This document shows, in pieces, positions 34,829 through 47,075 of a stretch of 64,000 nucleotides of DNA; positions within the stretch are counted from its first letter, which is position 1; each line of letters opens with the position of its first letter. The stretch comes from Branchiostoma floridae (lineage: Eukaryota > Chordata > Leptocardii > Amphioxiformes > Branchiostomatidae): assembly GCF_000003815.2 (NCBI RefSeq), contig NC_049993.1, positions 14,124,584 to 14,188,583 on the forward strand, written 5' to 3'. Made by a program: the position numbers and the translations under genes. A model generated the notes under the pieces. It was not told the DNA's origin. It did not search any database and saw nothing but the letters and a program-made list of their open reading frames with translations.

Positions 34829-37631
34829 TAAAGGTCTGGTAGATTTTACAAAAACGATGCCCAAGATTCGACAATTTTACGTGGGAGTAAAGCCATTGTT
34901 CATCTAAAGTTTAAACACAAAGTGACTGATATTGTCTGATAAATCCAATTGTAGGAATGATCAGTCAAGGTAAAAAGAAACACCGCGATTTCTGCAATAA
35001 CCTATAGCGTGACGATTATAAACACGTACACTTTCACATACACACAGAGCGTGTCAGAAAGCTAGTCTGGGGACAAGGTGGGAGGACATTGTCGGTAACA
35101 AGGTATGAGCTCCAAAATCAAAATTTCAACAAAACACATCACTTCTTGCGTTTTTTCAGCCATGCTAGTATTTAAAGCCATTTCAATGCAGACCATATGC
35201 AGCGGTGTGAACTCAAAGCTGGGCCTTCGAAACCTTGGCTTCTTGCCCTTTTATTTGGCCGCACATCTGGCGCAGCCCTGACACGTGAGGATTGGGAAGT
35301 GCACAATTGATCAACATGGCCAGACAAATTGACTCCAAAAACGTCACGTTTCCATGACTACCAGTGCAGCCGACTTCCTCAAACCCAGATTTACCACGAT
35401 ACTTCATCTGAGAGGTGTAGTATTAGCGCTAGTAATAGTATATCACAAGACATATTTTTTTCGACTTGACAAGCCCTATGAGCCCGAACGATAATATTTC
35501 ACAAACCGTTTGACATTTCTAGGACGTGAAACTGCTGAAAATGGTAGGGATAAAGATATATCATTGCAGTAATGCTTTTTTTGGTGATGTAATTGTGCCT
35601 TATTCATGCTCTAAACATTCGGCACGAAAATCACTGACATCAGGCGCTTGGCACTATATTTTACACTTTAAACCCACGACATGGCCACGCCTTGATTATA
35701 GGCTACTGAGCAATGTATAAGCTTCAGGAGCACGCCATGGAAACATTTGGGGTGTCCTAGAATTTAAAAGATATAATCTTTCGCCTTAAATCATGTATTT
35801 GATTACGGCCAGACCTTGATTCAGCAATCACTCAAGTGACTGGTCGCTGAGGCCGAGGACAGGTGGTATGTAAGGACAGGGCGTGGTTAACTAGGTAAAT
35901 GTGGACAAGACTGTTTAAATGTGGATTGTGGCTGGAGGTGGTTGGCTGCGAAAGGTGGTTACCAGGTCACGTTTGGCCTTTTTCCTTCTTGCATTTCCCC
36001 CGAACGTAGAGAAGAAATCATATTATATTACGATAATGGACTACGGTTTATGCAAATAAGTGCATTACAAAATATATAGTGGCGTTGTCCGTTTAAAGCC
36101 TCTGTCGCAGACGCAATCCGAACGTAGTCTTGAGTCTTGCTCATGTCTTGCAAGATTCAGTTGTACTGTTACAAGAAATGATGTTTTAGATAATTGCTGC
36201 AGATTTGTTCTGTCACAACATACAAATCAGTTTCTACGACAGTATACGACTAATGTTACCGAATGTTCTTTTTACGCTTTTCACACAACCGTCCTACTTC
36301 AGTATTTACGTGCGTTAGAGCATTTTTAACAGAACCACTCCGTAATTTACCACTGATTTACTACTTTAAACGCTCTATCTGCACGCGTGCTGTGTTCCGT
36401 TAATAGCTGATAATCACGGACGTCCATTGGCGCCAAGCCATGTCGTAAAGCAGCCTACAAAACCACAGATCTGTTAGCGATTAGTTAGAAAATATAACAA
36501 CAATCTTGGAAACTAGACAGTTAACTGAGGAAACCAAGGAAGTGTAGTCAAAGCCTTGTATTGTGGACACGTCTAACGGTTGTATAATACAGCCCCCACC
36601 GGTGGTTTAAAAACGCTTTTATGTGGTGGCGCCAAGACGAGATGGCCCAAAAGGATAGCGAGTTTTTAGATGCCTTGATACATTATTTACGGCAATATAA
36701 ACGAGAAATCCGAGTCTAGCCCATCTCAGGACGGTCTTTATAACTGCCCAGTTGATAAAGTTGATAAAGTTTGGGGCATTCATCGCTTTTGAAAATCAAA
36801 TCGTGTGGCATCATGGGCTCATAGATGGAAAATAGCAAACCGGGACTTTGAATTTGGCTATCAGAGGACAAGGCTAGACGAGGACAAGGCTATATAACAA
36901 ATATGATACTAGGAAAAGACATCTAAGTTTCAAACGTTTTCGTACGTTTTTGATATGGGTTATTCAGCTGAACTTGCAAAAGAACTGAGAAATTTCTTTA
37001 AGTTAAACAAGTAGTTCATAAGTTAATCACCGTCAAACTCTGGAACAGTCAAAAATACTGCTGGGGTCTGAAACCTACACGGCTTATTCTCAATTCCAAG
37101 TGCTATGTACCATTCTAAAATCATGACCATAGGCATAGCATGTCCAAAGAACAGGTATTAGTTCCATAACACGCTGCTAGAAGGGCTATAATCTATAACA
37201 TTATGTTCTCTCATAAAATCTACCCACATACAAAATATCAAAATAATCCATTCACGCGTTTTCTAGTTATCTTGGGAAAAGACATCGCCGAACCAAACAA
37301 ATGATAGTCACTAGTACCCACTACAATACCTCCGTTTTACGGAGGTAACAAGCGGGAGCTCGAACTAAGTAAGTAAAGTAAGTAACAACACTACCATTAT
37401 TCAGATACCGCTCTATAATGAACTGAACCAGAACTTTTTTTTAGCAACGACTCGTTGAACTTTTGTCCCGAGTCTAGTCTACATACACCATTATGTATGA
37501 CTGGAATCTTAATGGCGACGTCAACGTATTCCTCGGGGGAGCAAAGGGAAGAATAAAAGGGAAATTTCACAGCGAGCTGTCATACAGATACCGGATATTA
37601 CACAAAGTAACAGTCGCCCACATAATGAAAA

Positions 37632-37916
37632 NNNNNNNNNNNNNNNNNNNNNNNNNNNNNNNNNNNNNNNNNNNNNNNNNNNNNNNNNNNNNNNNNNNNN
37701 NNNNNNNNNNNNNNNNNNNNNNNNNNNNNNNNNNNNNNNNNNNNNNNNNNNNNNNNNNNNNNNNNNNNNNNNNNNNNNNNNNNNNNNNNNNNNNNNNNNN
37801 NNNNNNNNNNNNNNNNNNNNNNNNNNNNNNNNNNNNNNNNNNNNNNNNNNNNNNNNNNNNNNNNNNNNNNNNNNNNNNNNNNNNNNNNNNNNNNNNNNNN
37901 NNNNNNNNNNNNNNNN
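37632..37916. other. assembly gap (285 N)
   Basis: A run of N. The long frames drawn across it consist only of unknown residues and have no support. Confidence 1.
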
Positions 37917-38720
37917 CAGACGGACTAAGTGGCCGAAAAAGCCTGCGGGGCATAACGAAGCCCAAAAGCCATTTGCGCTCTACAAATCATGCAGCAAAAC
38001 GCATTACGTAAATTCCTTAGTACCGCACACTGTTTAACTATTGGCAAGTATAAAACATCCCAGGTTGTAACGGCTTGCGTATCCTTCCGTTGGGACTGCT
38101 AACGAACGAGTCCCAGAAGGGAGCGAACGTTTATCCAAATGGACAGTCTATCCCCGAAAAAGGACATAAACATTCGTTATTAGAACGCAAGAGTCTACAT
38201 GGCTGACACAACCCTTTGTGTTTAAGCGACGGGGACACGGATGTGTCTTCTCCAAACGGTACCTTTTACGACTTGACTTGTAAGAATGGTCTTGGAGCCC
38301 CTTTTAAACCGAAGGGCATAAAAGATAGTAGGCTTACAGCGAAGTTCAATTACGGTTAATGGAGGTAGGGGCATGGTATTCTCTAGAGGCTGTCCTTAAA
38401 TAATGTAATGGTCTTTGTACACTCTGGTAATGTCGATGTGAAAACAACCATGTAACCCACAGACAAAACGTTGGCCATTGTAGAATGGCATGTATGAAGA
38501 ATGCGGCACTTGGGTGTGGCTGTCGTAGTGACTCACTGAACAAGCAGTTGTATACTTCTGCCGTCGTTACCAAAAACTTTTAATGTTGATACCATGAACA
38601 AGGAAAAATATAGCTATGTACCAGCCCTGGTTTGACATAAGAATCAATATTGTCATTATGACGATGATGTCATAGTTAAGAAACAACCGGTCTGTAAAAG
38701 CAAAATTAAGGTTGGGTCGT

Positions 38721-39060
38721 GTGGCGTGTCTGGCTGTAGGATGTTTGGCCCAGAACAATAGGTCCTGGGTTCAAATCCTGCAATGCCACTGATCTTATAT
38801 TAACTGGCTTCTTTCCCTCTGCTGCCATGTGATAGTCAAGCACACACAGACATGTAACAAAACCACGATGTATTCACATTGAGTCATTCCAACCATACTC
38901 ACTCCCCGTGCCCCAGAAGGCTCAGCTCGCATGCGTGGACTGTTCCATTAGCGGGGGACCTTAACTATTCTAAACTATTCTAAGTAATCTAACATCTTAC
39001 ATCCTTGGGAAATGCACTTTACACGACGTTCCTCACTTTACACAGACGTTACTCCACCTG
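38721..39060 (+). mobile_element. tRNA-derived SINE, copy 3 (head and tail separated)
   Basis: Head 38721-38789: GTGGCGT pairs with ATGCCAC as a 7-bp acceptor stem, and the B box is GGGTTCAAATCC. The T stem and anticodon arm are degenerate, so it is not a functional tRNA. Family tail (CTTGGGAAATGCACTTTACA, CGACGTTCCTCACTTTACAC) at 38998-39060, about 210 bases further on. Confidence 0.55.
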
Positions 39061-39141
39061 GCCCACCAAGTTGCAAAACTTAGCATGGGGAGGTAAAAGA
39101 CATCGGAAGGAGATTGATAGGCTCCGCCTTCTCAGACTTAA

Positions 39142-39275
39142 AAGGTGGTATCTCACTGCACCTGGGGCACCGGTGCAGCGCTGCGGGGTTCGAAAAATTA
39201 CTCAACGAATTTCAAAGATAAAGAGCGATTTTTTTTGCGTTTTGTGAATTTTTTTGTGTTCCGAGTCATAATATT
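39142..39275 (+). mobile_element. AAGGTGGTATCTCAC MITE, left half only
   Basis: AAGGTGGTATCTCACTGCAC, CACCGGTGCAGCGCTGCGGG and CTCAACGAATTTCA match the full copies at 53.3 and 58.8 kb. The right end is missing. 39275-41400 shows no supported gene. Confidence 0.7.
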
Positions 39276-41399
39276 ACGTCCTGAAAAGGCTATGATACTA
39301 CCTTTACCTTTAGAATAAGTAAACTGTTACATTTCTACATGCCATTGGACTTTACTCCTGAGTTGCTGCGCAGTATCTGCTGATCTTTTCGAAAGCAACG
39401 TAGCCATGGAGTGAAAACTTTACGTCCCTCGTTCAAACGTCCATTAGGATTTCAGACTTCATGGTCATTGTTAAAGAATATGAAAGCCTTAAAGGGATGA
39501 ATAGTAAATGACTTGGGGATTTCGAGAAAGGATGAAGGCCAATGGAGGAGGAAGAGAGGCGCGAGAATATCACATACACATCAGAAAAAGATAACGTATT
39601 CTGCAAAAGATGATATAAAAATTTGATTTAGAACTATTTTCTTCCCGACATGTTGGCAATAAATCTTCTCTACTAACTTAAATGCCGTTCAGTAATATAA
39701 CTACCGGCAGAGACGTCGTAACAGCAAAAGCAATATTCTTTCCACAATTTTGATATCGTCTCAAAGGAGTTACTAAAAGCAAATCCATACCACTAAAATG
39801 TAGAGAGCTTTCGCGTTTTTATAGCAAACTGTATTTCATGACAAAGAAACTTTCCATTTAGTTTGAGTCCCTCCAAGAACTCCTTTCAAAGTATATCAAC
39901 AAAAACTGTCAACTTGAATGGTGATAAACATGAGCTAGTTAAGCTCACTACACGGCTATGGGAAAGACGGAAGGAGTGTACAGAATGTAGAGGTTTATGG
40001 TAGTAGGAAAACCTCTGAACTTTTTCCGATACGCAAAATGAACAGTGGGCCACGGTTTAACGTCCCATCGTAAGGGCTGATAACACAACTAGACCTCTCC
40101 ATAGAAAAGCGTGTTAATGTACACTGAAACAAGGCTTCCGGAAAGTACTAACCCAAATTTAAATCCCAATCTAAGAATTTTATTCTCCACCAGACAGTCA
40201 CAAGGGTCATCTTTATAACCCTTAAAAGAAAACAGGGTGTTGATCGGCTCATACTCCGAGGGATGTTCGCCCTACGAAAGAAACCTCACCTTTGAGCCTG
40301 TTTTTCTCCTGATACAACGCATGACCAGTTTTCTCACGTATGACCTAACAACTAAAATAATTCCGCACGCCAAATAAACTGCTAAATTTAGCAAATTTTG
40401 ACAGAAATGGGAAAACTCAGATCCTATCTGTTCCTTTCTATTCCAAAAGTCTTCAGTTCGGACCCAAATGGTCAAGTTAAAGAGCTTTCTTCAGTGTGCT
40501 TTTCGGGTGAGCTACAACGGCCGGGATTCGATGTTTTCAATGTTCCTGTCGTTAAGAAGTAACGAAATTGGATCAACAATGACAAAACAACAAAGCCTCC
40601 TAAAATAAAGCATTGCTTTCTTGAGGTCAACCGTACTCTCCTTTTCCGTGATGTCACCAATCCATCTTAGATATCGGCTGGTGTCTTTGAATAGGAAGAG
40701 ACGCTGATGTCACCGTCCTAGTTAATCTTCATTCTTTCGTGAAAGAGGAAGAAGGCCCCTTAAAGGACGACGTCATGTGCATAACTCTTGCCGTCCAAGC
40801 GTCTCTAAGTACGTGATGTCGACGACAAACGTCGATATCTACTCTGGCGAGGGGTAAAATATATATACTGTACCATCTGTCTTGCATTTACAATACATGT
40901 ATTTCGGACGCACCAACTTAGGCACACATCGGTGATGCAGAAAGAAAACGAGGCTTTTGTAGCCTCAAAGCCTCGGTTATCGATTGCCAAAAAATGTCCA
41001 TACCTAAATTCGGACATATGAGGTCGCTAATGAAACGGATCGGATAGGGGCTGACCGAAACATTCCATGATGGCCCTTCGATGCAATTATCGAGTAGCCT
41101 AATTACTTAATGTCCCTCTCCCTGGATGTAATTCGATTTATTAGGGTGAGAAAATTAGGGGGGTAACCAAACGGAAAGCTTTGGGAGATTGTACCTGCTG
41201 TCTTACAGTCAGACCCTATTTACTCTAATTCTCTCCCCATTCACGGATTATATACTGTGTCAGTGCAGTGCCCCATTAGTTTTACTCGTCCAAAATGGCG
41301 GTCTCAACTACTACCATGGTAAATAATGTAGAGTATAGTTCCGTAGCCTTTTTGAAACCGTATGGGCAGTTGTTTGTTATCCACTGACTGTGTCTATGC

Positions 41400-41606
41400 C
41401 ACGCCATGGTTTTGGAAGCCCTTCCTTCTCGTTTCAATATCCCAAACCTAAGTCAGGTACCCATTTTTAAGCACTTATTGGAGTGAGGAAAGTCGGGTAA
41501 AGTGTGTTTCTCAAGGACACAATGTCTAGGCTGGAATACCAGAAATCGAACCCGGGCCTTAGCGATCTCCCGTGTTGTAGCCTGACCACTCGACCATTTG
41601 ACGCCT
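41400..41606 (-). mobile_element. tRNA-derived SINE, copy 4
   Basis: On the minus strand, an A box (TGGTCGAGTGGTCAGG) and a B box (GGGTTCGATTTC) are followed by the family body (CACACTTTACCCGAC, CTTTCCTCACTCC). The head is Leu/Ser-tRNA-like but has no closing acceptor stem. Confidence 0.6.
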
Positions 41607-41999
41607 ACAGTAGGTTCAAGTTTCAGCGTCTTGTGTCATGAAGAAATGGCTGGAGCGGTTCTGCTTTGGCAACCGGATGACAGACGTCCTTTCTTGACAC
41701 TAAGGAAAGTACTCTGGAGCATACAGGTCTTAAGTCGAAGAACTCAGATTATTCATGCTGGACAGGACTATGTGGCAAACCTGGTGTCACCTCTCCGAGG
41801 ATGAACTGAACTAACCCCCCCCCCCTCCCACTGCTACTTACACGAACTTTTACAGACCTTAGTTCCATTACCCAGTGGACAGCGCGGTAGATAGGGGCTC
41901 CTCAAATTTACGTTGAGCACGATAACGCAATCAGCGCGCGGCGAGACAAATCTAAGAGACGCTGCCTATGGCTGCAAGATGTCAGATGGTCGACGGGAT

Positions 42000-44900
42000 A
42001 ACCGCGCGCAACATTACCCTTAAAATACTGGTCGGATTTACCGGTAGCGGGTACCCTTCTAGGCCAGCTTAAGGCATGATCCTCTCCCAGAAAGCCTCGA
42101 TAATGGGGCTTTCTTCAATCGGACCACAGATGGTTCTCCACCGAACTCCATCCCACCATCAGACCAGCTCCCAATAATGGTTTCCATTTTGGGCTATTAA
42201 GAACCCATTCCTAATTCTCCTGCTTTGAAGCCAAATGGGAGCTTGATTCGCATCACGAAGATAACAAATTTCTCTTTTACGATCACTTATTGAACTCCAT
42301 CAATCCGACGTGCAGGGCCGGACACTGTATCCCCCGTCAAAGTGAGAGATGTTTCTCGGTACATCTAGAAAAATCACGAGCCACGGTACCAATTGTGAGC
42401 CGTTAAGTCTACCATAATATCCTGGGAACGATGCAATGAGTTGCAAGCGGACCTCATCGAAAACACACTTCCCAGAATGCAACTTCACGACTGGTACTGT
42501 ATAGCCGCCATCTTGGGCCCCTTTTTACATTTATCGTTTGATTTAGAATATATATACATATCAAAGAGAAACACGACTACACAAATACATATTTGAGGCT
42601 GCCCTCAGTAATTGTATTTTTTTCGCACATGCCCTTTTTAGAAACTCAGCGGTGCGCATCAGTACTTTCTAATTGACCTTGAAAGAGCCAGCTTGAGTTG
42701 TCATTGCATTAAAGTCGTCCCGAAAGGTCAACCATAATGGGATTTAGAGACAGTGTAGGTTCTTAATGTTCCCAGTGGGAAAATGTAACAAAACGACACA
42801 ACAGTGTTGGGGGCTGATTACATCGTAAGGGAACAGAAGGATACGATTCGATTCTTTACTCCCGAATCGAGCGTTAAAATTGCTGTAATAGATTCCCAAG
42901 AACGAAGAATACTAGAACGTCACCCAAGGGGTTTTTCTGTTTCTCTTCTTGCAAAGGAGGCGGTAAGATTTAGGACCAATGTGCCGTACTGAACTCACTA
43001 GGGCAACCGATGTGTCGTTATACACTGAAACTTATAGCTCAATGATGGCTATACTTGTTAACGCCTCTTTGGAAACCGTGACCTATCAGAAGATCTTTTT
43101 TACGTGTCGCTTGGGTCTTTCACTGACGAGGCCTGGAGTTGGCAGCGCCATGGTAAAGAAAGAAGTGATTTTGAAAGAACATGGTTGCTTTGTAAGCGTA
43201 TTTATAACTCGTCGGTCGGTTCGTTGCTTGTTTGTTTAAAAAGCAAGCTGTTTAAAATCAGAGGGTGAATATGTAACTAGACAGTGATAATTCAGATGAT
43301 ATACTGGAATGAACAAAATTTTGCATGTATACCCAGCAGATATAACTTCGTATCTGTCCGTTCAGAATTGCCCAATATGAAGCCATGAATGCAAAAGCGT
43401 CAATATTTGCATCATAACCAGCTAATAATTGTATTCACTGTAATTTTAGATTGTATTACTCTTATTCGATTAACCAGCTAATAATTATATTTACTGTATT
43501 TTTAGATGGTATTATTCTTATTCTGTATGGCGCAACACGCCAGTTTTGTACTGACGAGTACAAGCTGCATATCTGAAATCAGTATCAGATCATATTTGCG
43601 AAATCTTATGATTTGATTGTTTATGAAGTTAGAGAGTTAAATGGTCTTGAAGATGTTTAAGCTGACATTTCCAAAACATAAAAGTACGGAAATTTCCGAC
43701 ACCAATCTTTGTGAATGTCAAGGAATGAATACACTGCTTCTATGGCATTACTTTATGCAGATTGTGAACTCGTGATTGGTCAGCAGAAGATCAAATGTAC
43801 CAGAAAATCTGTGGCTCCCTCGTCTCTATTCATGGATGGTTGTAGAGCTCTGATTTTTCAAAAGTTTTCTTTGTCGGTATAGTAATGTAGTCTGTACACA
43901 AACGTCCAGGCAGTCGTATACATTAAAACGATTATCAGTTATTTGGAACCTAATAAATTGTCAGAGTTTGAAAAAAATATTTTCCTAATAAAATCACCTT
44001 CATATCTACTATACGTACGAACAAAGCGCATTCATTCAATCTCATAGGCAAAATAATTGTGATTGAAATATCCAAGTCAATCATTTCTTCAATGTGGCTT
44101 GTAATGGTATTGTAAAAGTTGAAGAGATCTTAACGCAACTTTTGAGAAAAGTTGTATTACGGAGCGCCAAGAAACTAAAGAACCACGTCCATTTTTAGAC
44201 TGAGAAGGTAATGCAAAGCTTTATTGTAAGTTACTTTCCGACTCAGGTACACTATATTAGTGAAAGCTGCTGGGAAACCTTCCAACTTAATTTCTGAGGA
44301 AATAGAACCAAAGGCCTGTGAATCGTCAAGGGTGTCGTTAGTAAATTAGCTTAGTTATTATCTGTATAAGAATCTTCTCTCCAAAAACAGTAATTTACGC
44401 CGCCAAAAGCTATGATAAGAAAGTTGTTCGTAAAGAATTTGCCAACAGTGTTTCATGTTGCTTGTTCACATTCGTATAGAGAACTACCCTGCACTTTTGT
44501 AAAACTTGAAAGACAAGGCCCACATGAGTCAGATGGAATTAATCATGCCTGGTTACTCCGGTCGTCTTTAGTTTTTACTTACTAGAGGAACGAATAAGTT
44601 TCTTTCATAAACTGACTCTAACTTTTTACGTATTTTGAACTTTTTTGTTTACTGCAAATTTTTCGACGTATTATGTTGTCTCTCGACTAGTGTGATAACA
44701 TTTGTTCTTAAAGTTGGTCGCGCTATGGTAAAAGGTTTAACGGAGCTATATGATTCTTAAACTTTAAATGGTAACGAGAAAAACTGAAATTTTCTTTTTT
44801 TAATCATAGAGGGGGGGGGGGGGTAAGGGCCAAGGAGGAAGGTAAGGCATTTGATACTACATAGATATGATACAATGAGATGACATGCATTGTATGCAAA

Positions 44901-45900
44901 AACATTGCATCTCCATTTCCCTTTATAATGGTATCGTACGCGTGAACTATTACTATGTATACTATGAGCTATAAATTGAAAGCCTTATAAAATGAACACC
45001 TTTGAAATCAATGCTACCTGAAAGGTTCTTCAAACTGTTGCTTCTATAATCTATGTAAAACATACGAAAAATCCAAGAGAACGTCTTATTACGAAAAAAA
45101 GTTAATAGTTTTTCTCGGAGGACAATAACGTTTGTCTTATACTTTTCGCCATTAATTCATTTGTCCAATCTACTTAGAAAGCACTAAAAGTTTTACGGAT
45201 TCAAATTGTCATTTTGGATTTATGATGTCAACTGTTATACAGTCATATCCTCGAAGATATCGCACCATGTTATCACTATGCTGCTGTTCCCCCCTCAGAA
45301 ATAGCCCCGAATGGAGAGTATATCTTCTCGGGCTACAGAGAAGCCACGGTGATATGTCAGAGGCTAATGGGTCCCATGAAATAGCGCCGTCCTCTTAACG
45401 CCAGTGATAAACACTAACGAGGACTTGAAAGAGTTTTCAAAGCCTCTTAAATGGTGGAGGTCACTTGAATGTCATCCCAAGTGTGCGCACAATGTTCTGT
45501 CCTTGGGAGCTGTTCTTTTGATGATGCAATTGGATATTGCCATCATTGCTCTTTACTAAGAATGTCCTGAATAATGACTAGGTTATTTGGACGCTTTTGA
45601 TCTCATTGATGGTAATTTTATTTACGTTTTCTATTTCCCAATATGTATTTATCATTGCCAAAAGAATCAGTAAAATTAAAAGGCTAATTTTGCTACCTAT
45701 ATACTAAATTCTTCATAAAATTGGTCATACTTTGTCCTTGCTACAGTTGCAATCAGAGCTTGTCAATTTATACATACTTACCTCATCCCATGCCATATGT
45801 CTAGCTGTGTTGTGTGTTAAGGTATTGTATATGCATCCATGTTTTGGTTATTGTTGCATTTGGGTATGAGAGAGGTACAGACATAAGAAAGACACAAGGC
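42000..45900. other. intergenic stretch without supported gene
   Basis: AT-rich sequence with only short open frames. A G homopolymer sits at 44811-44822. The one stretch resembling an exon (42804-42969) is discussed in the findings. Confidence 0.6.
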
Positions 45901-45922
45901 ATGGATACGATGATCTTCAAAA

Positions 45923-45928
45923 TTTATT
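45923..45928 (-). terminator. candidate poly(A) signal of the SH3 gene
   Basis: AATAAA on the minus strand, about 410 bases after the stop codon at 46341-46343. It is the first canonical hexamer I found downstream. Confidence 0.35.
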
Positions 45929-46340
45929 CCTCAAACATACATTTACAAATAGGTTTATTTCCATTCCTTGAGCGTATAGCCAGTGTTTGTAGAGTATATT
46001 CAAAGTTAACTTGAGCAAACGTCACCAACAAAACAAAATACTACCTCTGGCAAACTACAGACCGAAACGTGAAGAGAACCCTCTATTGCGCATGCTCAAG
46101 CACCATATCATTGGCCCTCTTTTACAGCCTATAAACCCCCGTGTCATATAGATATACACAATCGTGATTAAAAGCGTGTTGTCTCTGGTTTCTTCTCTTT
46201 TTCATAGATACGAGAAGAAGAAAAAAACGTTTTCATGCCGACGGCTATGGTTCCAGGGATTTAAAGATATATGGCGGACCATATCTGGCGGACTGCATGG
46301 CCTTTGAGCCTGGAGAGCATCTCTTATGTTTGAAATGCAA

Positions 46341-47075
46341 TCAGGCTTCAATGCTATGCAGCCCGTCTGAGTCGTATCTTCTAACCTCATTGTCGGAACC
46401 ATCAAGGGAGCTGTCAATTTGGTCTGACGGCGGAAAAGAGCCGCTGACACTCGATCCCAGAAAGCTATCAGGCTCCTGTCTCTCACCCTCAGGCCGTAAA
46501 TAGTACCGCTCCACGTTAGTGTCGCTGCCGCCGTACACGCTCTCGGGATAACCGTCGAAGCAGCGGAAAGAGCCGGAGTTGTCCGAATGGCACCGAAGAG
46601 AGTCGGAGCGCGACGAATGGCACCGAACAGAAGACGATCTCCTCGACGAACTAGTGTGTCGAGTGCGGGAGTCTTGGTTATCTGTGGTGTTCTGATCGCA
46701 ATTGTTTTGAGACGCACTCCGGGTCTGGCCCGTTGGTTGTGTACTGGTATATTGCCCTTGATTTGCTTCGCTACACTCATTACAATGACACACTTCCGGT
46801 TGGCAGTTTTCTGCTTCCGGGTTAGATGAGTTGCTCACTGGTTCCGATGAACGTCGGGACAATTTCCGTCCTTTGTTTGAGGAGCCGCTTTTCCTTCTGG
46901 ACGGCTTCTGGTAGTTGCGAAACTCGTACTGTTCTTGGGAATTGTTAGAGTCTTCCTCCATGCCATAGCCAGACGAGTCGTGGTAACCAGAAGAGTCTTG
47001 GTCTCCGCCGTAGCCGGAGTTGCACCTCTTGGTAGAACTGTGCACAGCACAGCTTGCTCGGTGTTGTCCATTCAC
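46341..47075 (-). CDS. SH3 gene terminal exon, Ser/Arg-rich tail
   Basis: Acceptor CCTTTTGTGTTTTCCAAAG, then an open frame of 244 codons and a stop. Contains DSSGY repeats (SGYGGDQDSSGYHDSSGYG), basophilic-kinase-like sites (SRRKS, SRRSS, SSSRRSSS), a CHCNEC cluster and repeated RCHS/RCF units (VRCHSS, LRCHSD, FRCFDG). The region is clearly more GC-rich than its surroundings. An overlapping frame (46202-46780) is also open. No known domain seen. Confidence 0.7.
   Translation of the reverse strand: MNGQHRASCAVHSSTKRCNSGYGGDQDSSGYHDSSGYGMEEDSNNSQEQYEFRNYQKPSRRKSGSSNKGRKLSRRSSEPVSNSSNPEAENCQPEVCHCNECSEANQGQYTSTQPTGQTRSASQNNCDQNTTDNQDSRTRHTSSSRRSSSVRCHSSRSDSLRCHSDNSGSFRCFDGYPESVYGGSDTNVERYYLRPEGERQEPDSFLGSSVSGSFPPSDQIDSSLDGSDNEVRRYDSDGLHSIEA

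Noticed and set aside
37493-38011. Long frames across 37.5-38.0 kb
   Set aside because: They consist mainly of unknown residues from the N gap.
38721-38789. Functional tRNA gene
   Set aside because: The acceptor stem pairs, but the T stem and anticodon arm do not, and the SINE tail follows downstream.
46297-46829. Plus-strand frames at 46.3-46.8 kb
   Set aside because: Antisense shadows of the Ser/Arg-rich terminal exon.
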